Positions 35,305 to 45,678 of a stretch of DNA of 64,000 nucleotides are shown here, piece after piece. The notes beneath the pieces were generated by a model, which saw nothing but the letters and a program-made list of their open reading frames with translations, made no database searches and was not told where the DNA came from. Made by a program: the position numbers and the translations under genes. This DNA is from Pseudoalteromonas caenipelagi (GTDB taxonomy: Bacteria; Pseudomonadota; Gammaproteobacteria; Enterobacterales; Alteromonadaceae). Location: positions 806,001-870,000 of the forward strand of contig NZ_JABBPG010000001.1 in assembly GCF_013140855.1 (NCBI RefSeq), given 5' to 3'. Each line of letters begins with the position of its first letter. The first letter of the stretch is position 1.

Positions 35305-38300
35305 TTAGTTCAATCGTTGGTGTAGCTCTTGTACAGAATTTACAGTGCTTCTGTCATCTGCCGCATGGGCAATACAGTTAGCAAATGCTGCATTAAGCGT
35401 AGTGGTATAGTTTGTCTTATGTTGCAATGCACCACGACGCAACACCTTCGAGTCTTCGATCGCTTGGCGACCTTCAGTGGTATTAACTATGTAGCTATAC
35501 TCGCCATTTTTGATTCTATCAAGAATGTGAGGACGGCCTTCATATACCTTGTTTACGCGGCGTACTTCAATGCCTGCAGCTTCTAGCGCTTTGGCAGTAC
35601 CATTTGTCGCATCCAACTCAAAACCAATCTCTCTCATGATTTTGGCCAGCTCGACAATGCGTGACTTATCACTGTTACGCACAGATAGTAGCGCGCGACC
35701 ACCGCGTGGTAAAGCGTTACCCGCACCTAATTGAGCTTTTGCGAACGCTTCGGCGAAGTTTTCACCAACACCCATTACTTCGCCCGTTGAGCGCATTTCA
35801 GGACCACGAAGTGGATCAACACCTTGGAACTTAGCAAACGGTAATACCACTTCTTTTACGCTGTAATAAGGTGGAATAATTTCAGTGGTGATACCTTGGC
35901 TTGCCAATGATTGACCCGCCATACAACGTGCCGCTACTTTTGCCAAAGCAACCCCTGTCGCTTTTGATACAAATGGTACAGTACGTGCGGCACGTGGGTT
36001 TACTTCAATTAAGTAAACTTCACCATCTTTAACTGCGAATTGAGTATTCATTAAGCCTACTACACCAAGCTCAAGTGCCATATCTGTCACTTGCTTACGC
36101 ATAACATCTTGGATCTCTGCAGACAAAGAGTGCGCTGGCAATGAACATGCTGAGTCACCTGAGTGAACACCTGCCTGCTCGATGTGCTCCATGATCCCAC
36201 CGATAATCACTTGCTCACCATCACAAATAGCATCAACGTCTACTTCAATTGCGTCATCTAAGAAGCGATCTAGCAATACAGGCGCTTCGTTTGATGCTGA
36301 TACAGCTTCGGTCATGTAACGACGTAAATCATCTTCGTCATAAACGATTTCCATCGCTCGACCACCCAATACATACGAAGGACGCACTACTAACGGGAAG
36401 CCAATTTCTTGCGACTTAGCAATTGCTTCTTCAAGAGAGGTCACTGTTGCGTTTTCAGGCTGAAGTAGGTTCAAACGCTCAACCATTTGCTGAAAACGCT
36501 CACGGTCTTCTGCACGGTCAATAGCATCAGGTGAAGTACCAATGATTGGCACGCCATTCGCTTCAAGTGCACGCGCAAGTTTCAGTGGCGTTTGACCACC
36601 GTATTGAACAATCACACCTTTTGGTTTTTCAACACGCACAATCTCTAATACGTCTTCAAGGGTAATTGGTTCGAAGAACAATCTATCTGACGTATCGTAG
36701 TCTGTTGATACTGTCTCTGGGTTACAGTTAACCATGATGGTTTCATAACCATCTTCGCGCATGGCTAGCGCGGCGTGTACACAGCAGTAATCGAACTCAA
36801 TACCTTGACCGATGCGGTTCGGGCCGCCACCGATCACCATGATTTTGTCTTTGTCTGACGGATTCGCTTCACACTCTTCATCATACGTTGAGTACATGTA
36901 AGCTGTGTCTGAGCTAAACTCAGCTGCACAAGTATCAACACGTTTGTAAACTGGTACGATGTTTAACTGATGACGCTTTTTACGAATTTCTTTTTCTGAC
37001 ACACCGGCAATTTCAGCGATACGTGCGTCGGCAAAACCTTTACGTTTCAAGCGGCGCAAGAAATCTTTGTTAAGACCCGCAAGGCCCACTTCTGCAATGG
37101 TTGCTTCATCTTTGATGATATCTTCGATTTGAACTAAATACCAAGGGTCAATCTTAGTCAGTTCAAACACGTCGTCTACACTCATGCCGTGACGCATAGC
37201 ATCAGCAACATACCAAATGCGCTCTGCGCCTGGCTCTCGAAGCTCGCGAATAATGGTTTCTCTTGCCTTTGGGTCGTCAAGTGCAACAATTGGGTTGAAA
37301 CCCGTTGCACCCACTTCTAATCCACGAAGTGCTTTATGGAGTGACTCTTGCTGGTTACGGCCAATCGCCATTACCTCACCCACTGACTTCATTTGTGTCG
37401 TCAAACGGTCGTTTGCACCAGCAAACTTTTCAAAGTTAAAACGTGGGATTTTAGTCACGACATAGTCAATTGACGGTTCAAATGATGCAGGTGTGGCACC
37501 ACCTGTAATGTCGTTTTGTAGCTCATCAAGCGTGTAACCTACCGCAAGCTTTGCCGCAATTTTTGCAATTGGGAAACCAGTCGCTTTAGATGCAAGCGCA
37601 GATGAGCGAGAAACACGTGGATTCATCTCGATGATAACCATACGGCCATCCACCGGGTTCACACCAAACTGTACGTTTGAACCACCTGTTTCAACACCAA
37701 TCTCACGTAAAACAGCCATCGAGGCATTACGCATGATTTGGTATTCTTTGTCTGTCAGTGTCTGTGCTGGAGCAACCGTGATAGAGTCACCAGTATGCAC
37801 ACCCATTGGGTCAAAGTTTTCGATTGAACATACGATGATGCAGTTGTCGTTTTTGTCACGAACCACTTCCATCTCATACTCTTTCCAGCCAATTAAGCTT
37901 TCATCAATCAAAAGCTCGCTGGTTGGCGATAGGTCTAAACCACGGGTACAAATTTCATCAAATTCTTCTTGGTTATACGCTACACCACCACCTGTACCAC
38001 CCATAGTAAATGATGGGCGAATGATACATGGGAAACCAATGCGCGAAAGCACATCATGCGCTTCTTCCATGGTGTGCGCGATTTCAGCACGCGGACACTC
38101 AAGACCAATATTTTTCATTGCCGCATCAAAGCGTTCACGGTTTTCCGCTTTGTCAATTGCGTCAGCCGTTGCACCAATTAGCTCAACACCATGCTTTGCA
38201 AGCACGCCGTGCTTGTCAAGGTCAAGTGCACAGTTCAATGCCGTTTGACCACCCATCGTAGGCAATACTGCATCTGGTTTTTCTTTTTCAATGATTTTTT

Positions 38301-38523
38301 CAACAACTTCCCAGTGAATTGGCTCGATGTATGTTGCATCAGCCATTTCGGGGTCTGTCATAATAGTTGCTGGGTTTGAGTTAACAAGAATAACTCGGTA
38401 ACCTTCTTCTCTTAGCGCTTTACAAGCTTGTGCGCCTGAGTAGTCGAATTCACACGCCTGACCGATCACAATCGGTCCCGCGCCTAAGATAAGAATGCTT
38501 TGAATATCAGTACGTTTTGGCAT
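35305..38523 (-). CDS. carB: Carbamoyl-phosphate synthase large subunit
   Basis: 1072 residues. It joins ammonia, bicarbonate and two ATP to carbamoyl phosphate for pyrimidines and arginine. Two homologous ATP-grasp halves are present: the first with [21 protein letters not shown] and [20 protein letters not shown], the second with [18 protein letters not shown] and [19 protein letters not shown]. The C-terminal allosteric domain for UMP/ornithine follows ([20 protein letters not shown]). It lies 17 bases after carA on the same transcript. Confidence 0.98.
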   Translation of the reverse strand: MPKRTDIQSILILGAGPIVIGQACEFDYSGAQACKALREEGYRVILVNSNPATIMTDPEMADATYIEPIHWEVVEKIIEKEKPDAVLPTMGGQTALNCALDLDKHGVLAKHGVELIGATADAIDKAENRERFDAAMKNIGLECPRAEIAHTMEEAHDVLSRIGFPCIIRPSFTMGGTGGGVAYNQEEFDEICTRGLDLSPTSELLIDESLIGWKEYEMEVVRDKNDNCIIVCSIENFDPMGVHTGDSITVAPAQTLTDKEYQIMRNASMAVLREIGVETGGSNVQFGVNPVDGRMVIIEMNPRVSRSSALASKATGFPIAKIAAKLAVGYTLDELQNDITGGATPASFEPSIDYVVTKIPRFNFEKFAGANDRLTTQMKSVGEVMAIGRNQQESLHKALRGLEVGATGFNPIVALDDPKARETIIRELREPGAERIWYVADAMRHGMSVDDVFELTKIDPWYLVQIEDIIKDEATIAEVGLAGLNKDFLRRLKRKGFADARIAEIAGVSEKEIRKKRHQLNIVPVYKRVDTCAAEFSSDTAYMYSTYDEECEANPSDKDKIMVIGGGPNRIGQGIEFDYCCVHAALAMREDGYETIMVNCNPETVSTDYDTSDRLFFEPITLEDVLEIVRVEKPKGVIVQYGGQTPLKLARALEANGVPIIGTSPDAIDRAEDRERFQQMVERLNLLQPENATVTSLEEAIAKSQEIGFPLVVRPSYVLGGRAMEIVYDEDDLRRYMTEAVSASNEAPVLLDRFLDDAIEVDVDAICDGEQVIIGGIMEHIEQAGVHSGDSACSLPAHSLSAEIQDVMRKQVTDMALELGVVGLMNTQFAVKDGEVYLIEVNPRAARTVPFVSKATGVALAKVAARCMAGQSLASQGITTEIIPPYYSVKEVVLPFAKFQGVDPLRGPEMRSTGEVMGVGENFAEAFAKAQLGAGNALPRGGRALLSVRNSDKSRIVELAKIMREIGFELDATNGTAKALEAAGIEVRRVNKVYEGRPHILDRIKNGEYSYIVNTTEGRQAIEDSKVLRRGALQHKTNYTTTLNAAFANCIAHAADDRSTVNSVQELHQRLN

Positions 38524-38540
38524 TATAACTCCACTCTCAA

Positions 38541-39677
38541 TTAGGCTTTACGCGATTGCATTAGGTCAATGAAATGGTCAAACAGTGGTGCCGCATCGTG
38601 CGGACCAGGGCTTGCTTCTGGGTGACCTTGAAAACTAAATGCAGGCTTATCGGTACGGTGAATACCTTGCAATGTGCCGTCAAATAATGACTTATGCGTC
38701 GCACGTAGGTTAGCAGGTAGGCTATCTTCATCAGCCGCAAAACCATGGTTTTGTGCTGTGATCATCACTACATTACGGTCTAAGTCTTTAACCGGGTGGT
38801 TGCCACCGTGATGACCAAATTTCATTTTCACAGTTTTAGCGCCTGATGCTAAAGCGAGAAGCTGATGACCTAAACAAATACCAAAAATTGGCGTATCTGT
38901 TTCTAAGAATGATTTAATCGCTTCAATTGCATAAGTACAAGGCTCTGGGTCGCCGGGACCATTTGACAGGAAAATACCGTCAGGATTTAGTGCCAACACG
39001 TCTGCAGCGGAGGTTTCTGCAGGCACTACGGTCAATTTACAGCCACGGTCTACGAGCATACGTAAGATGTTTTTCTTCACACCAAAGTCGTAGGCAACCA
39101 CGTGGAATTTTTCTTCTTCTGCCGTTAAGGTTTTGTAACCTTCTCCAAGTGTCCAACTTGATTCTTTGAATGTATACAGCTCTTTAGTACACACCACTTT
39201 GGCTAAATCCATGCCTTTTAAGCCCGGGAACGCTTTCGCAGCTTCTAAAGCTTGTTGCTCATTTAGTGAGTCACCCGCGATAATACAACCGTTTTGCGCC
39301 CCTTTATCACGTAAAATACGCGTCAGTTTGCGTGTATCAATGTCGGCAATACCCAAGATATTGCGCTCTTTAAGGTAATCACTTAATGATTGCTCGTTGC
39401 GGAAATTACTGGCAAGTAAAGGTAAGTCACGGATCACTAGGCCTTTAGCCCAGATCTGGTCCGCTTCTTCGTCTTCACTGTTAGTGCCGGTATTACCGAT
39501 GTGCGGGTAAGTCAAAGTTACGATCTGTTCCGCGTATGATGGGTCTGTCAAAATTTCTTGATAACCAGTCATAGACGTATTAAATACTACTTCACCGACT
39601 GACATACCGTCAGCACCGATAGCAGTACCGCGAAACACCGTGCCGTCTTCTAGGACTAACAGAGCGGATTTAGTCAA
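38541..39677 (-). CDS. carA: Carbamoyl-phosphate synthase small (glutaminase) subunit
   Basis: 378 residues from a TTG at 39677, supported by TTAGGAGGTTAAC just ahead; E. coli carA also starts at UUG. Glutamine amidotransferase that feeds ammonia to CarB. The catalytic Cys is in [16 protein letters not shown] and the His/Glu pair in [14 protein letters not shown]; the N-terminal [29 protein letters not shown] is conserved. A terminator-like hairpin with six U's lies directly before the ribosome site, suggesting attenuation of carAB. Confidence 0.98.
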   Translation of the reverse strand: MTKSALLVLEDGTVFRGTAIGADGMSVGEVVFNTSMTGYQEILTDPSYAEQIVTLTYPHIGNTGTNSEDEEADQIWAKGLVIRDLPLLASNFRNEQSLSDYLKERNILGIADIDTRKLTRILRDKGAQNGCIIAGDSLNEQQALEAAKAFPGLKGMDLAKVVCTKELYTFKESSWTLGEGYKTLTAEEEKFHVVAYDFGVKKNILRMLVDRGCKLTVVPAETSAADVLALNPDGIFLSNGPGDPEPCTYAIEAIKSFLETDTPIFGICLGHQLLALASGAKTVKMKFGHHGGNHPVKDLDRNVVMITAQNHGFAADEDSLPANLRATHKSLFDGTLQGIHRTDKPAFSFQGHPEASPGPHDAAPLFDHFIDLMQSRKA

Positions 39678-39694
39678 GTTAACCTCCTAATGGT

Positions 39695-39731
39695 AAAAAA
39701 CGGGAGCAAGCTTTACGCTTTTCATCCCGTT
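39695..39731 (-). promoter_or_regulatory. Candidate transcription attenuator in carA leader
   Basis: On the minus strand AACGGGA and TCCCGTT (39725-39731 and 39699-39705) enclose a 19-base loop that contains an inner AGC/GCT pair, and six T follow at 39700-39695, about 10 bases before the carA ribosome site. An intrinsic terminator in front of the first gene is the mark of attenuation. A 14-codon leader frame (MFFLVGLDESNKLL) begins upstream with U-rich codons. Confidence 0.55.
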
Positions 39732-39796
39732 CACAAAGCGCTTGGTAACACGCAGTTATTAATTTTTGGCAAATTCGTTATAGTCTACAGTAATTT

Positions 39797-39812
39797 GTTA
39801 GATTCGTCTAAC
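39797..39812. promoter_or_regulatory. Inverted repeat in carA promoter region
   Basis: GTTAGA-TTCG-TCTAAC is a perfect six-base dyad. On the minus strand it overlaps a TTAGAC hexamer, 18 bases from TAGACT, and precedes TATAAC, so it would sit in the carA promoter and could bind a regulator. Confidence 0.4.
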
Positions 39813-39885
39813 CCAACAAGAAAAAACATGAAAAATACTGCCTTTTATTAGAATTTCATACCAAACCGCCAAAAAAACAAGTTAA

Positions 39886-40689
39886 CTACTTCAATCCAAG
39901 CACATCTCGCATGTCATAAAGTCCATTTGGTTTATTTCTCAACCACTTCGCAGCCCTTACAGCTCCAGAGGCAAAGGTCAGACGAGATGTTGCTTTGTGG
40001 GTTAATTCGAGCCTTTCACCCATTGTCGCGAAATAAGCCGTGTGTTCACCTACTATATCGCCTGCTCTTAGCACTGAATAACCGATTTCGTTTTGAGATT
40101 TAGCCTGCTCAACCGGTGTTCTGTCATATCTTGCCACATCGTCATGCTCCCAACCTTTAGCTTCTGCAATCGCCTCACCAATCGCCAGAGCAGTCCCCGA
40201 TGGTGCATCTATTTTATTTCGATGATGTGCCTCAAAAATTTCAATATCCATTTCATCTGCAAGTTTAGTAGCGGCGGTCTGTACAAGGTCTAATAACAAA
40301 GTAACGCCAACACTAAAATTGCGAGCAAATACGATAGGAATATGCTGCGCCGCTTGTTGTATTACTTCCATATCATCGGTTGTAAGCCCCGTAGTACCAA
40401 TTACCATAGGCAAGTTTTGCGAAACTGCAAGCTGCAAGTGACGCTTCATTCCCTCAGGCAAAGTAAAGTCAATGAGGACATTTGCACCACTTGCTACTAC
40501 ATCCTCTTCGTTACTGAAACATAACTTTTTTGGGGCACAGGGTTGCTTGTTAACGACTAAAGTAGATAACAGTGGGGAACTGGAACGCACAGCAGCAGCT
40601 GCTATTTGCGTTTCATTTACTTGCATACAAGCTTCTACCAACGCCAAGCCCATACGGCCATTAGCACCAAAAATTCCAATTTTATCCAT
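39886..40689 (-). CDS. dapB: 4-hydroxy-tetrahydrodipicolinate reductase
   Basis: 267 residues. NAD(P)H-dependent step of lysine and diaminopimelate synthesis. The Rossmann motif GIFGANGRMG lies at the N-terminus, the VIGTTG segment near residue 98, and the family signature EAHHRNKIDAPSGTAL with the catalytic His pair and Lys is intact. GERLELTHKATSR is also conserved. It is upstream of carAB on the same strand, the enterobacterial order. Confidence 0.97.
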   Translation of the reverse strand: MDKIGIFGANGRMGLALVEACMQVNETQIAAAAVRSSSPLLSTLVVNKQPCAPKKLCFSNEEDVVASGANVLIDFTLPEGMKRHLQLAVSQNLPMVIGTTGLTTDDMEVIQQAAQHIPIVFARNFSVGVTLLLDLVQTAATKLADEMDIEIFEAHHRNKIDAPSGTALAIGEAIAEAKGWEHDDVARYDRTPVEQAKSQNEIGYSVLRAGDIVGEHTAYFATMGERLELTHKATSRLTFASGAVRAAKWLRNKPNGLYDMRDVLGLK

Positions 40690-40915
40690 GTCTTAACTCT
40701 ATTTGAAAGGTTAGCTTATTGTTCTTAGCTATAGAGTTTATCAATTCTCTATGCCATAGTCAGTGAAACAATAATAATAACAGAACGCCATGGACTTTGG
40801 ACGTCTAAATGTATAAACTTCTCGATTCGCCGATTTTACTTATTGCGGGCGTTTGAAGTTTAAATACAGCTAATAATGGATCTCATGGCTGTGGTACATA
40901 TTTTTGGGGAGCACA

Positions 40916-42223
40916 ATGCAGCCAAACACTCTACATGCGAAGTTATCGCTTCTACCTCTATTGACTTTTGTCGGACTGTTTTTAGGAGCAGGCCTTTACC
41001 TACAATCTCAAGGTGTTGATTACGCGTTTTATCAACTACCTGCACCTGTGGCTATTTTGCCAGCAATTGTAATCGCTTTTTTGATAAACAAAGCCAGCAT
41101 CAATCAAAGTGTTGAAACTTTTATCAAAGGCGCAGGCCACAGTAATATCATAACCATGTGCTTAATTTACCTGCTAGCCGGTGCATTTTCTGCGGTAGCA
41201 GGTGCAACCGGTGGCGTAGATGCAGTTGTAAATGCAGGTCTGTCACTTATTCCAGCCTCGTTTTTATTGCCTGGCCTGTTTCTTATTTCGGCTGTCGTGT
41301 CCACTGCTATGGGCACATCAATGGGCACCATCGGTGCCATTGGTCCTATTGCCTATGCCGTTTCAATAAAGACAGGTATCGATCCTGCCTTGATGGCCGG
41401 TACGATTGTCTCGGGCGCTATGTTTGGTGACAACTTGTCTATTATTTCAGACACCACGATTGCTGCCACTCGTACGCAAGGGTGTGAAATGAAAGATAAG
41501 TTTAGAGAGAATTTAAAAATTGCCCTACCTGCGGCAGTACTAACTGTTTTGCTACTTGTTTTTCTAACACCAGAGCCTCAGGCAGTTGAGGCCAAGCCTT
41601 TTGATTGGTTGCTAGTATTACCATACATCTTTATTTTGGTACTTGCTGTTGCGGGGTTAAACGTATTCGTTGTGCTATTCAGTGGTATTGTATTTGCTGC
41701 AGCTATGGGCTTTACGGGTAATTATGAAGTCGGTAATTTTGCTAAAGACGTTTATAAAGGCTTTAGCGACATGCAGGAAATCTTTTTGCTGTCGATGTTT
41801 ATCGGAGGCTTGTCAGAATTTATTCGCGTAAATGGCGGTTTAGATTACTTAGCCACAAAGATTCAAAAGCTCACTGCTGTTATTGCTAAGTGGCATCGCA
41901 AAGTTGCCGATCAACTGGGTATTGCCGCTTTGGTATTGACCAGTAATTTATGTATCGCCAACAATACTGTGAGTATTATCGTCGCAGGTCCAGTGGCGAA
42001 AAAGCTTGCAGATGATGGTGGGATCTCAGGTAAGCGCTCAGCAAGCTTACTCGACATTTTTGCCTGTGTAATGCAAGGCTCGTTACCTTACGGTGCACAA
42101 GCTCTGTTACTTGGAGCGACGTTTAAGATAAGCCCTTGGGATGTATCGACCTCGTCATTTTATTGCTTTATTTTGGCATTTACAGCCGTTACAGTGATTT
42201 GTCTAAGACGCGATAAAGCGTAA
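40916..42223 (+). CDS. NhaC-type Na+/H+ antiporter
   Basis: 435 residues from the ATG at 40916 (TTGGGGAGCACA precedes it); a TTG at 40904 is less likely. About eleven membrane helices. Features of the NhaC superfamily include TAMGTSMGTIGAIGPIAYAVS, GTIVSGAMFGDNLSIISDTTIAATRTQG (GDxxSxxSDTT signature) and a second half with TSNLCIANNTVSIIVAGPVA. Predicted exchange of Na+ (or an organic ion, as in malate-lactate antiporters of the family) for H+. It is monocistronic, with a strong terminator after it. The transported ion is inferred from family. Confidence 0.9.
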   Translation: MQPNTLHAKLSLLPLLTFVGLFLGAGLYLQSQGVDYAFYQLPAPVAILPAIVIAFLINKASINQSVETFIKGAGHSNIITMCLIYLLAGAFSAVAGATGGVDAVVNAGLSLIPASFLLPGLFLISAVVSTAMGTSMGTIGAIGPIAYAVSIKTGIDPALMAGTIVSGAMFGDNLSIISDTTIAATRTQGCEMKDKFRENLKIALPAAVLTVLLLVFLTPEPQAVEAKPFDWLLVLPYIFILVLAVAGLNVFVVLFSGIVFAAAMGFTGNYEVGNFAKDVYKGFSDMQEIFLLSMFIGGLSEFIRVNGGLDYLATKIQKLTAVIAKWHRKVADQLGIAALVLTSNLCIANNTVSIIVAGPVAKKLADDGGISGKRSASLLDIFACVMQGSLPYGAQALLLGATFKISPWDVSTSSFYCFILAFTAVTVICLRRDKA

Positions 42224-42224
42224 C

Positions 42225-42380
42225 AGTTAAACAACACAATGCGCCCCAATGGGCGCATTTTTGTCCTCCCCCATAATTAGGGCCTAATCTTGCGTACATA
42301 GCAGCTGCCCTTGAAAGCTTCATATTTAGAATAAAAATACTAAATAAAATCAAAGCTATAAAAAACCAAACCGAGCTCAT
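42225..42380 (-). CDS. Possible small membrane protein overlapping a terminator (doubtful)
   Basis: A frame of up to 63 codons from an ATG at 42380 begins MSSVWFFIALILFSIFILNMKL, one clear membrane helix. It runs on through the antiporter terminator and into the 3' end of the antiporter gene. No ribosome site is visible. The helix at the very start is protein-like, but the rest has no support, so this is listed only as a low-confidence candidate. Confidence 0.2.
42238..42262 (+). terminator. Terminator after the antiporter gene
   Basis: AATGCGCCC/GGGCGCATT stem around CAAT, followed by TTT, 14 bases after the stop. Confidence 0.88.
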
Positions 42381-42480
42381 ATTCTAATTTAGATACTAAC
42401 TATTATTACCTTGCCTATGCCATAACGTTCCCACTATAGTACCTGTCAGTTACCAACGACAACAAAGTAAGGACAACATT

Positions 42481-44556
42481 TTGAAAAGAACTGTAGCTCG
42501 TATTGCGTCTATTGTTTCGCTCTCGGTATTCTCAACAAATACCTTAGCGTCTGATAGCGACCCATTTTTGTGGCTAGAAGAAATTGAAGGCACGAAAGCT
42601 TTAGAATGGGTAAAAAAACAAAATAACGCGTCATTAAAATATCTAAAACATAACAGCGCATATCAGAATATATACCAAAATACACTTAGTATATTGCATG
42701 ATAAAACACGCATTCCTTACGCAAGTGAACGTGCGGGTTATTACTACAACTTTTGGCAAAGTGAAAATAACACCCGCGGCTTATATCGACGCACCACCCT
42801 TGAAGAATATAAAAAAGCAGACCCAAAATGGGAAACCGTGTTGGACATAGATGCGCTTGCTCAAGCTGAAAATGAAAACTGGGTTTATAAAGGCATACAA
42901 TGTCATTACCCTAAATATCAACGCTGTTTAGTCTCTTTATCTCGCGGCGGTGCAGATGCCGTTGTTGTGCGTGAGTTTAATATCACCACTAAGTCATTTG
43001 TGAAAGATGGATTTAATCTGCCCGAAGCAAAAAGTTCGGTATCTTGGCGCGATGACAACAGTATTTTTGTGAGCACAGATTTTGGCGAAGGCACCTTAAC
43101 TAACTCAGGTTACCCAAGATTGGTAAAAATTTGGCAACGCAGTAAACCACTAGAGACAGCAAAAACAATCTATAGCGCTGACAAGAACTCTGTGCAAACA
43201 GGCGGCTTTGTTGTTTATGACAATGGTATCCAATACCAGATTATTTACGACTCAACCAGTATGTACACCCGTGATATGTACTTGCTCAACAATAATAAGC
43301 GAGTCAAAATTGATGTACCTAATGATGCCAGTATCGTTGGTTTAAACAACGGCAAGCTCTTCATTGAGCTAAAATCTGCATGGGGAAAGTTTGCTCAAGC
43401 AGAGGTCATTTACGCCGACATCACTGATGTAGGCAAAGCACACATCTCATTTAAAAGCTTTATTAAACCAACGGATACACGCTCTGTCGAGGGTCTCAGC
43501 TTTACCAAATCTGCAATTTTGGTCACAGTCCTTGACGATGTTAAAAATAAGGTATACCGCTACTTGCCTAAAGCAAATGGACAATGGCAAATTGACCAAG
43601 TTCAATTGCCTGAAACAGGGTCAATGTATGTATTAAATACAGATCCTGAGCGTGATGATTTTTTTATCAACTATAGTGATTTTTTATCGCCTTCAAGCTT
43701 ATACCTAGTTAATGGTACATCATTAGAGTTTACAAAGTTGAAGGGCAATAAATCATACTTCGATGCCGACAAATATATGGCTAAGCAAAAATTTGCAACG
43801 TCTAAAGACGGTACTCAAGTCCCGTATTTTATTGTTCATAAAAAAGACCTAAAGCTAAACGCTAAAAATCCGACTTTACTTTATGCCTATGGCGGTTTTG
43901 AAGTCTCAATGCTTCCTTATTATTCAGCAACACTTGGTAAAAACTGGCTTGAAAAAGGCGGCGTATACGTGTTGGCAAATATTCGTGGCGGCGGTGAATA
44001 TGGCCCTCGCTGGCATCAGGCGGCCATTAAAAACAATCGTCATAAAGCTTTTGAAGATTTTGAGGCCGTTGCAGAGCAACTTATTAAAGATAAGGTCACT
44101 CAGCCTAAGCACCTTGGTATTAAAGGCGGTAGCAACGGTGGTTTGCTAGTAGGTACTGCATTTACCCGCAGACCAGATCTTTATAACGCTGCAATTTGCC
44201 AAGTGCCGCTGTTGGATATGCAGCGTTTTAATAAGCTACTGGCAGGTGCCAGCTGGGTGGGCGAATATGGTAACCCCGACAATGCCGACGACTGGCAATA
44301 TATCAAAACGTACTCTCCTTATCACAATCTAAGTAAAAGTCAGCAATACCCGAAAGTATTTTTTACAACATCTACGCGTGATGACCGTGTTCATCCAGGC
44401 CATGCTCGTAAAATGGTGGCAAAAATGCAAGATATGGGCTTCGATGTACTTTATTTTGAGAATATGGAAGGGGGCCATGCTGGTGCAGCCAACAAAGAAC
44501 AATATGCAATGGTCAGTAGTTTAGAATATGTATATTTAATGGATCGATTACAATAA
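42481..44556 (+). CDS. Prolyl oligopeptidase family (S9A) serine peptidase, exported
   Basis: 691 residues from a TTG at 42481; AAGTAAGGACAACATT places AAGGA well, and the signal peptide (KRTVARIASIVSLSVFSTNTLA) begins right there. The N-terminal beta-propeller begins SDPFLWLEEIEGTKALEWV, typical of S9A. The C-terminal alpha/beta hydrolase has the nucleophile Ser551 in KGGSNGGLLVG, Asp634/635 in TRDDRVHPGH and His666 in EGGHAGAAN. The family cleaves short peptides after Pro; this periplasmic form would process imported peptides. Monocistronic. Confidence 0.94.
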   Translation: MKRTVARIASIVSLSVFSTNTLASDSDPFLWLEEIEGTKALEWVKKQNNASLKYLKHNSAYQNIYQNTLSILHDKTRIPYASERAGYYYNFWQSENNTRGLYRRTTLEEYKKADPKWETVLDIDALAQAENENWVYKGIQCHYPKYQRCLVSLSRGGADAVVVREFNITTKSFVKDGFNLPEAKSSVSWRDDNSIFVSTDFGEGTLTNSGYPRLVKIWQRSKPLETAKTIYSADKNSVQTGGFVVYDNGIQYQIIYDSTSMYTRDMYLLNNNKRVKIDVPNDASIVGLNNGKLFIELKSAWGKFAQAEVIYADITDVGKAHISFKSFIKPTDTRSVEGLSFTKSAILVTVLDDVKNKVYRYLPKANGQWQIDQVQLPETGSMYVLNTDPERDDFFINYSDFLSPSSLYLVNGTSLEFTKLKGNKSYFDADKYMAKQKFATSKDGTQVPYFIVHKKDLKLNAKNPTLLYAYGGFEVSMLPYYSATLGKNWLEKGGVYVLANIRGGGEYGPRWHQAAIKNNRHKAFEDFEAVAEQLIKDKVTQPKHLGIKGGSNGGLLVGTAFTRRPDLYNAAICQVPLLDMQRFNKLLAGASWVGEYGNPDNADDWQYIKTYSPYHNLSKSQQYPKVFFTTSTRDDRVHPGHARKMVAKMQDMGFDVLYFENMEGGHAGAANKEQYAMVSSLEYVYLMDRLQ

Positions 44557-44566
44557 ATTTTTCTCT

Positions 44567-44586
44567 GGGCTGCGTTGCAGCCCTTT
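44567..44586 (+). terminator. Terminator after the S9 peptidase gene
   Basis: GGGCTGC/GCAGCCC stem with a GTT loop followed by TTT, 10 bases after the stop. Confidence 0.8.
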
Positions 44587-44735
44587 CTCCCATTTCAATT
44601 GCCAGTGTCTTACCCCAAACTTTATTGTCTATGCACCTGAACTACAAACCGCGCATTGATTAATTTTTAACCATAAGCTTCGTACCTTAATCTTTGGCTA
44701 TAATTCATACCATATCTGCGCTTAAGGACACAGTA

Positions 44736-45524
44736 ATGATGTATAAACTCATTGCCGTACTTATCACTGTTTTACTCTTTACCCTTCCATATATCGCTCA
44801 TGCTGCACATTGGAGTAAGACACAGCTGCATATCAATCGTGGGGTATTTGATCACCCCTTCACCAAGCAAAAGGCCATGACCGATATTATTTCTTTGCAA
44901 CACGCTTCAATCAATAACTATGGTGATGTGTTCTTCTTTATTGATTACTTAGACGATGATTATGCTGATAGCTTCAATGACAAAGATTTTTATAGTGAGG
45001 GTTATGCAACCTTCAGTGGCAACGCCTTATTCGATTGGCAATACCACCTCTGGCGACTAAAAGATATCGGCTTTGTGATCGGTTATAACGCTGCAGGTGA
45101 TGCAAAAACGCTCAAATACCTACCTGGGATAAAGCTCAGCTGGGATATACCAGGGTTTGACTTTTTAACCACCACAGCAACCGCATACTTTGACGATAGC
45201 GCGGGCATCGCCCAAGGTGGGGCACCACACACTAACAACACATTTATGCTAGACCTTGCTTGGGGTTACCCCTACTCGCTTGGCAATCAAAAGTTTTACT
45301 TTACCGGACATGCAGAGTACATCGGCTCAAGACGTAATGAAATTGGCAAATATGTAAATGACTGGATATTAGCTCAGATGGCGTTCCAGTGGGATTTAGG
45401 GCATGCAATTGCACGTACAAGCGATACGCTTATGCTCGGAATCGAGTGGCAAGTGTGGCGAAACAAAATGGGTACATCACATAATGAATCTGCTACCCAA
45501 CTGCACATTGTGTGGACGTTTTAA
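44736..45524 (+). CDS. Tsx/OmpK-like outer-membrane channel protein
   Basis: 262 residues from the ATG at 44736, supported by TTAAGGACACAGTA. Signal peptide MMYKLIAVLITVLLFTLPYIAHAA. The mature chain alternates polar and apolar residues as in a 12-strand barrel and ends in WTF (C-terminal Phe), an outer-membrane insertion signal. TDIISLQHASINNYGDVFFFIDYLDD and LMLGIEWQVWRNKMG resemble nucleoside-specific channel (Tsx) and OmpK families. It probably passes nucleosides or similar small solutes. A single gene with no linked metabolic partner. Confidence 0.82.
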   Translation: MMYKLIAVLITVLLFTLPYIAHAAHWSKTQLHINRGVFDHPFTKQKAMTDIISLQHASINNYGDVFFFIDYLDDDYADSFNDKDFYSEGYATFSGNALFDWQYHLWRLKDIGFVIGYNAAGDAKTLKYLPGIKLSWDIPGFDFLTTTATAYFDDSAGIAQGGAPHTNNTFMLDLAWGYPYSLGNQKFYFTGHAEYIGSRRNEIGKYVNDWILAQMAFQWDLGHAIARTSDTLMLGIEWQVWRNKMGTSHNESATQLHIVWTF

Positions 45525-45617
45525 CACTGTAAAGCAACGCATAATAGTTGAAGAACGGTGAGATTATGTAATTTGTCGTAATTTGAACTTAGCGCATTTT
45601 AGGCTCTAATTAATGTC

Positions 45618-45637
45618 GCGCAGGTTATATCCCGCGC
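45618..45637. promoter_or_regulatory. Near-palindrome upstream of unknown gene
   Basis: GCGCAGGTTATATCCCGCGC matches its reverse complement at 16 of 20 positions and is GC-rich in an AT-rich gap, 42 bases ahead of the next ATG. Possible operator or leader hairpin. Confidence 0.35.
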
Positions 45638-45678
45638 GCATTCATTAAAACCCTATTTACCGTCTAAGGAGTGAGACT

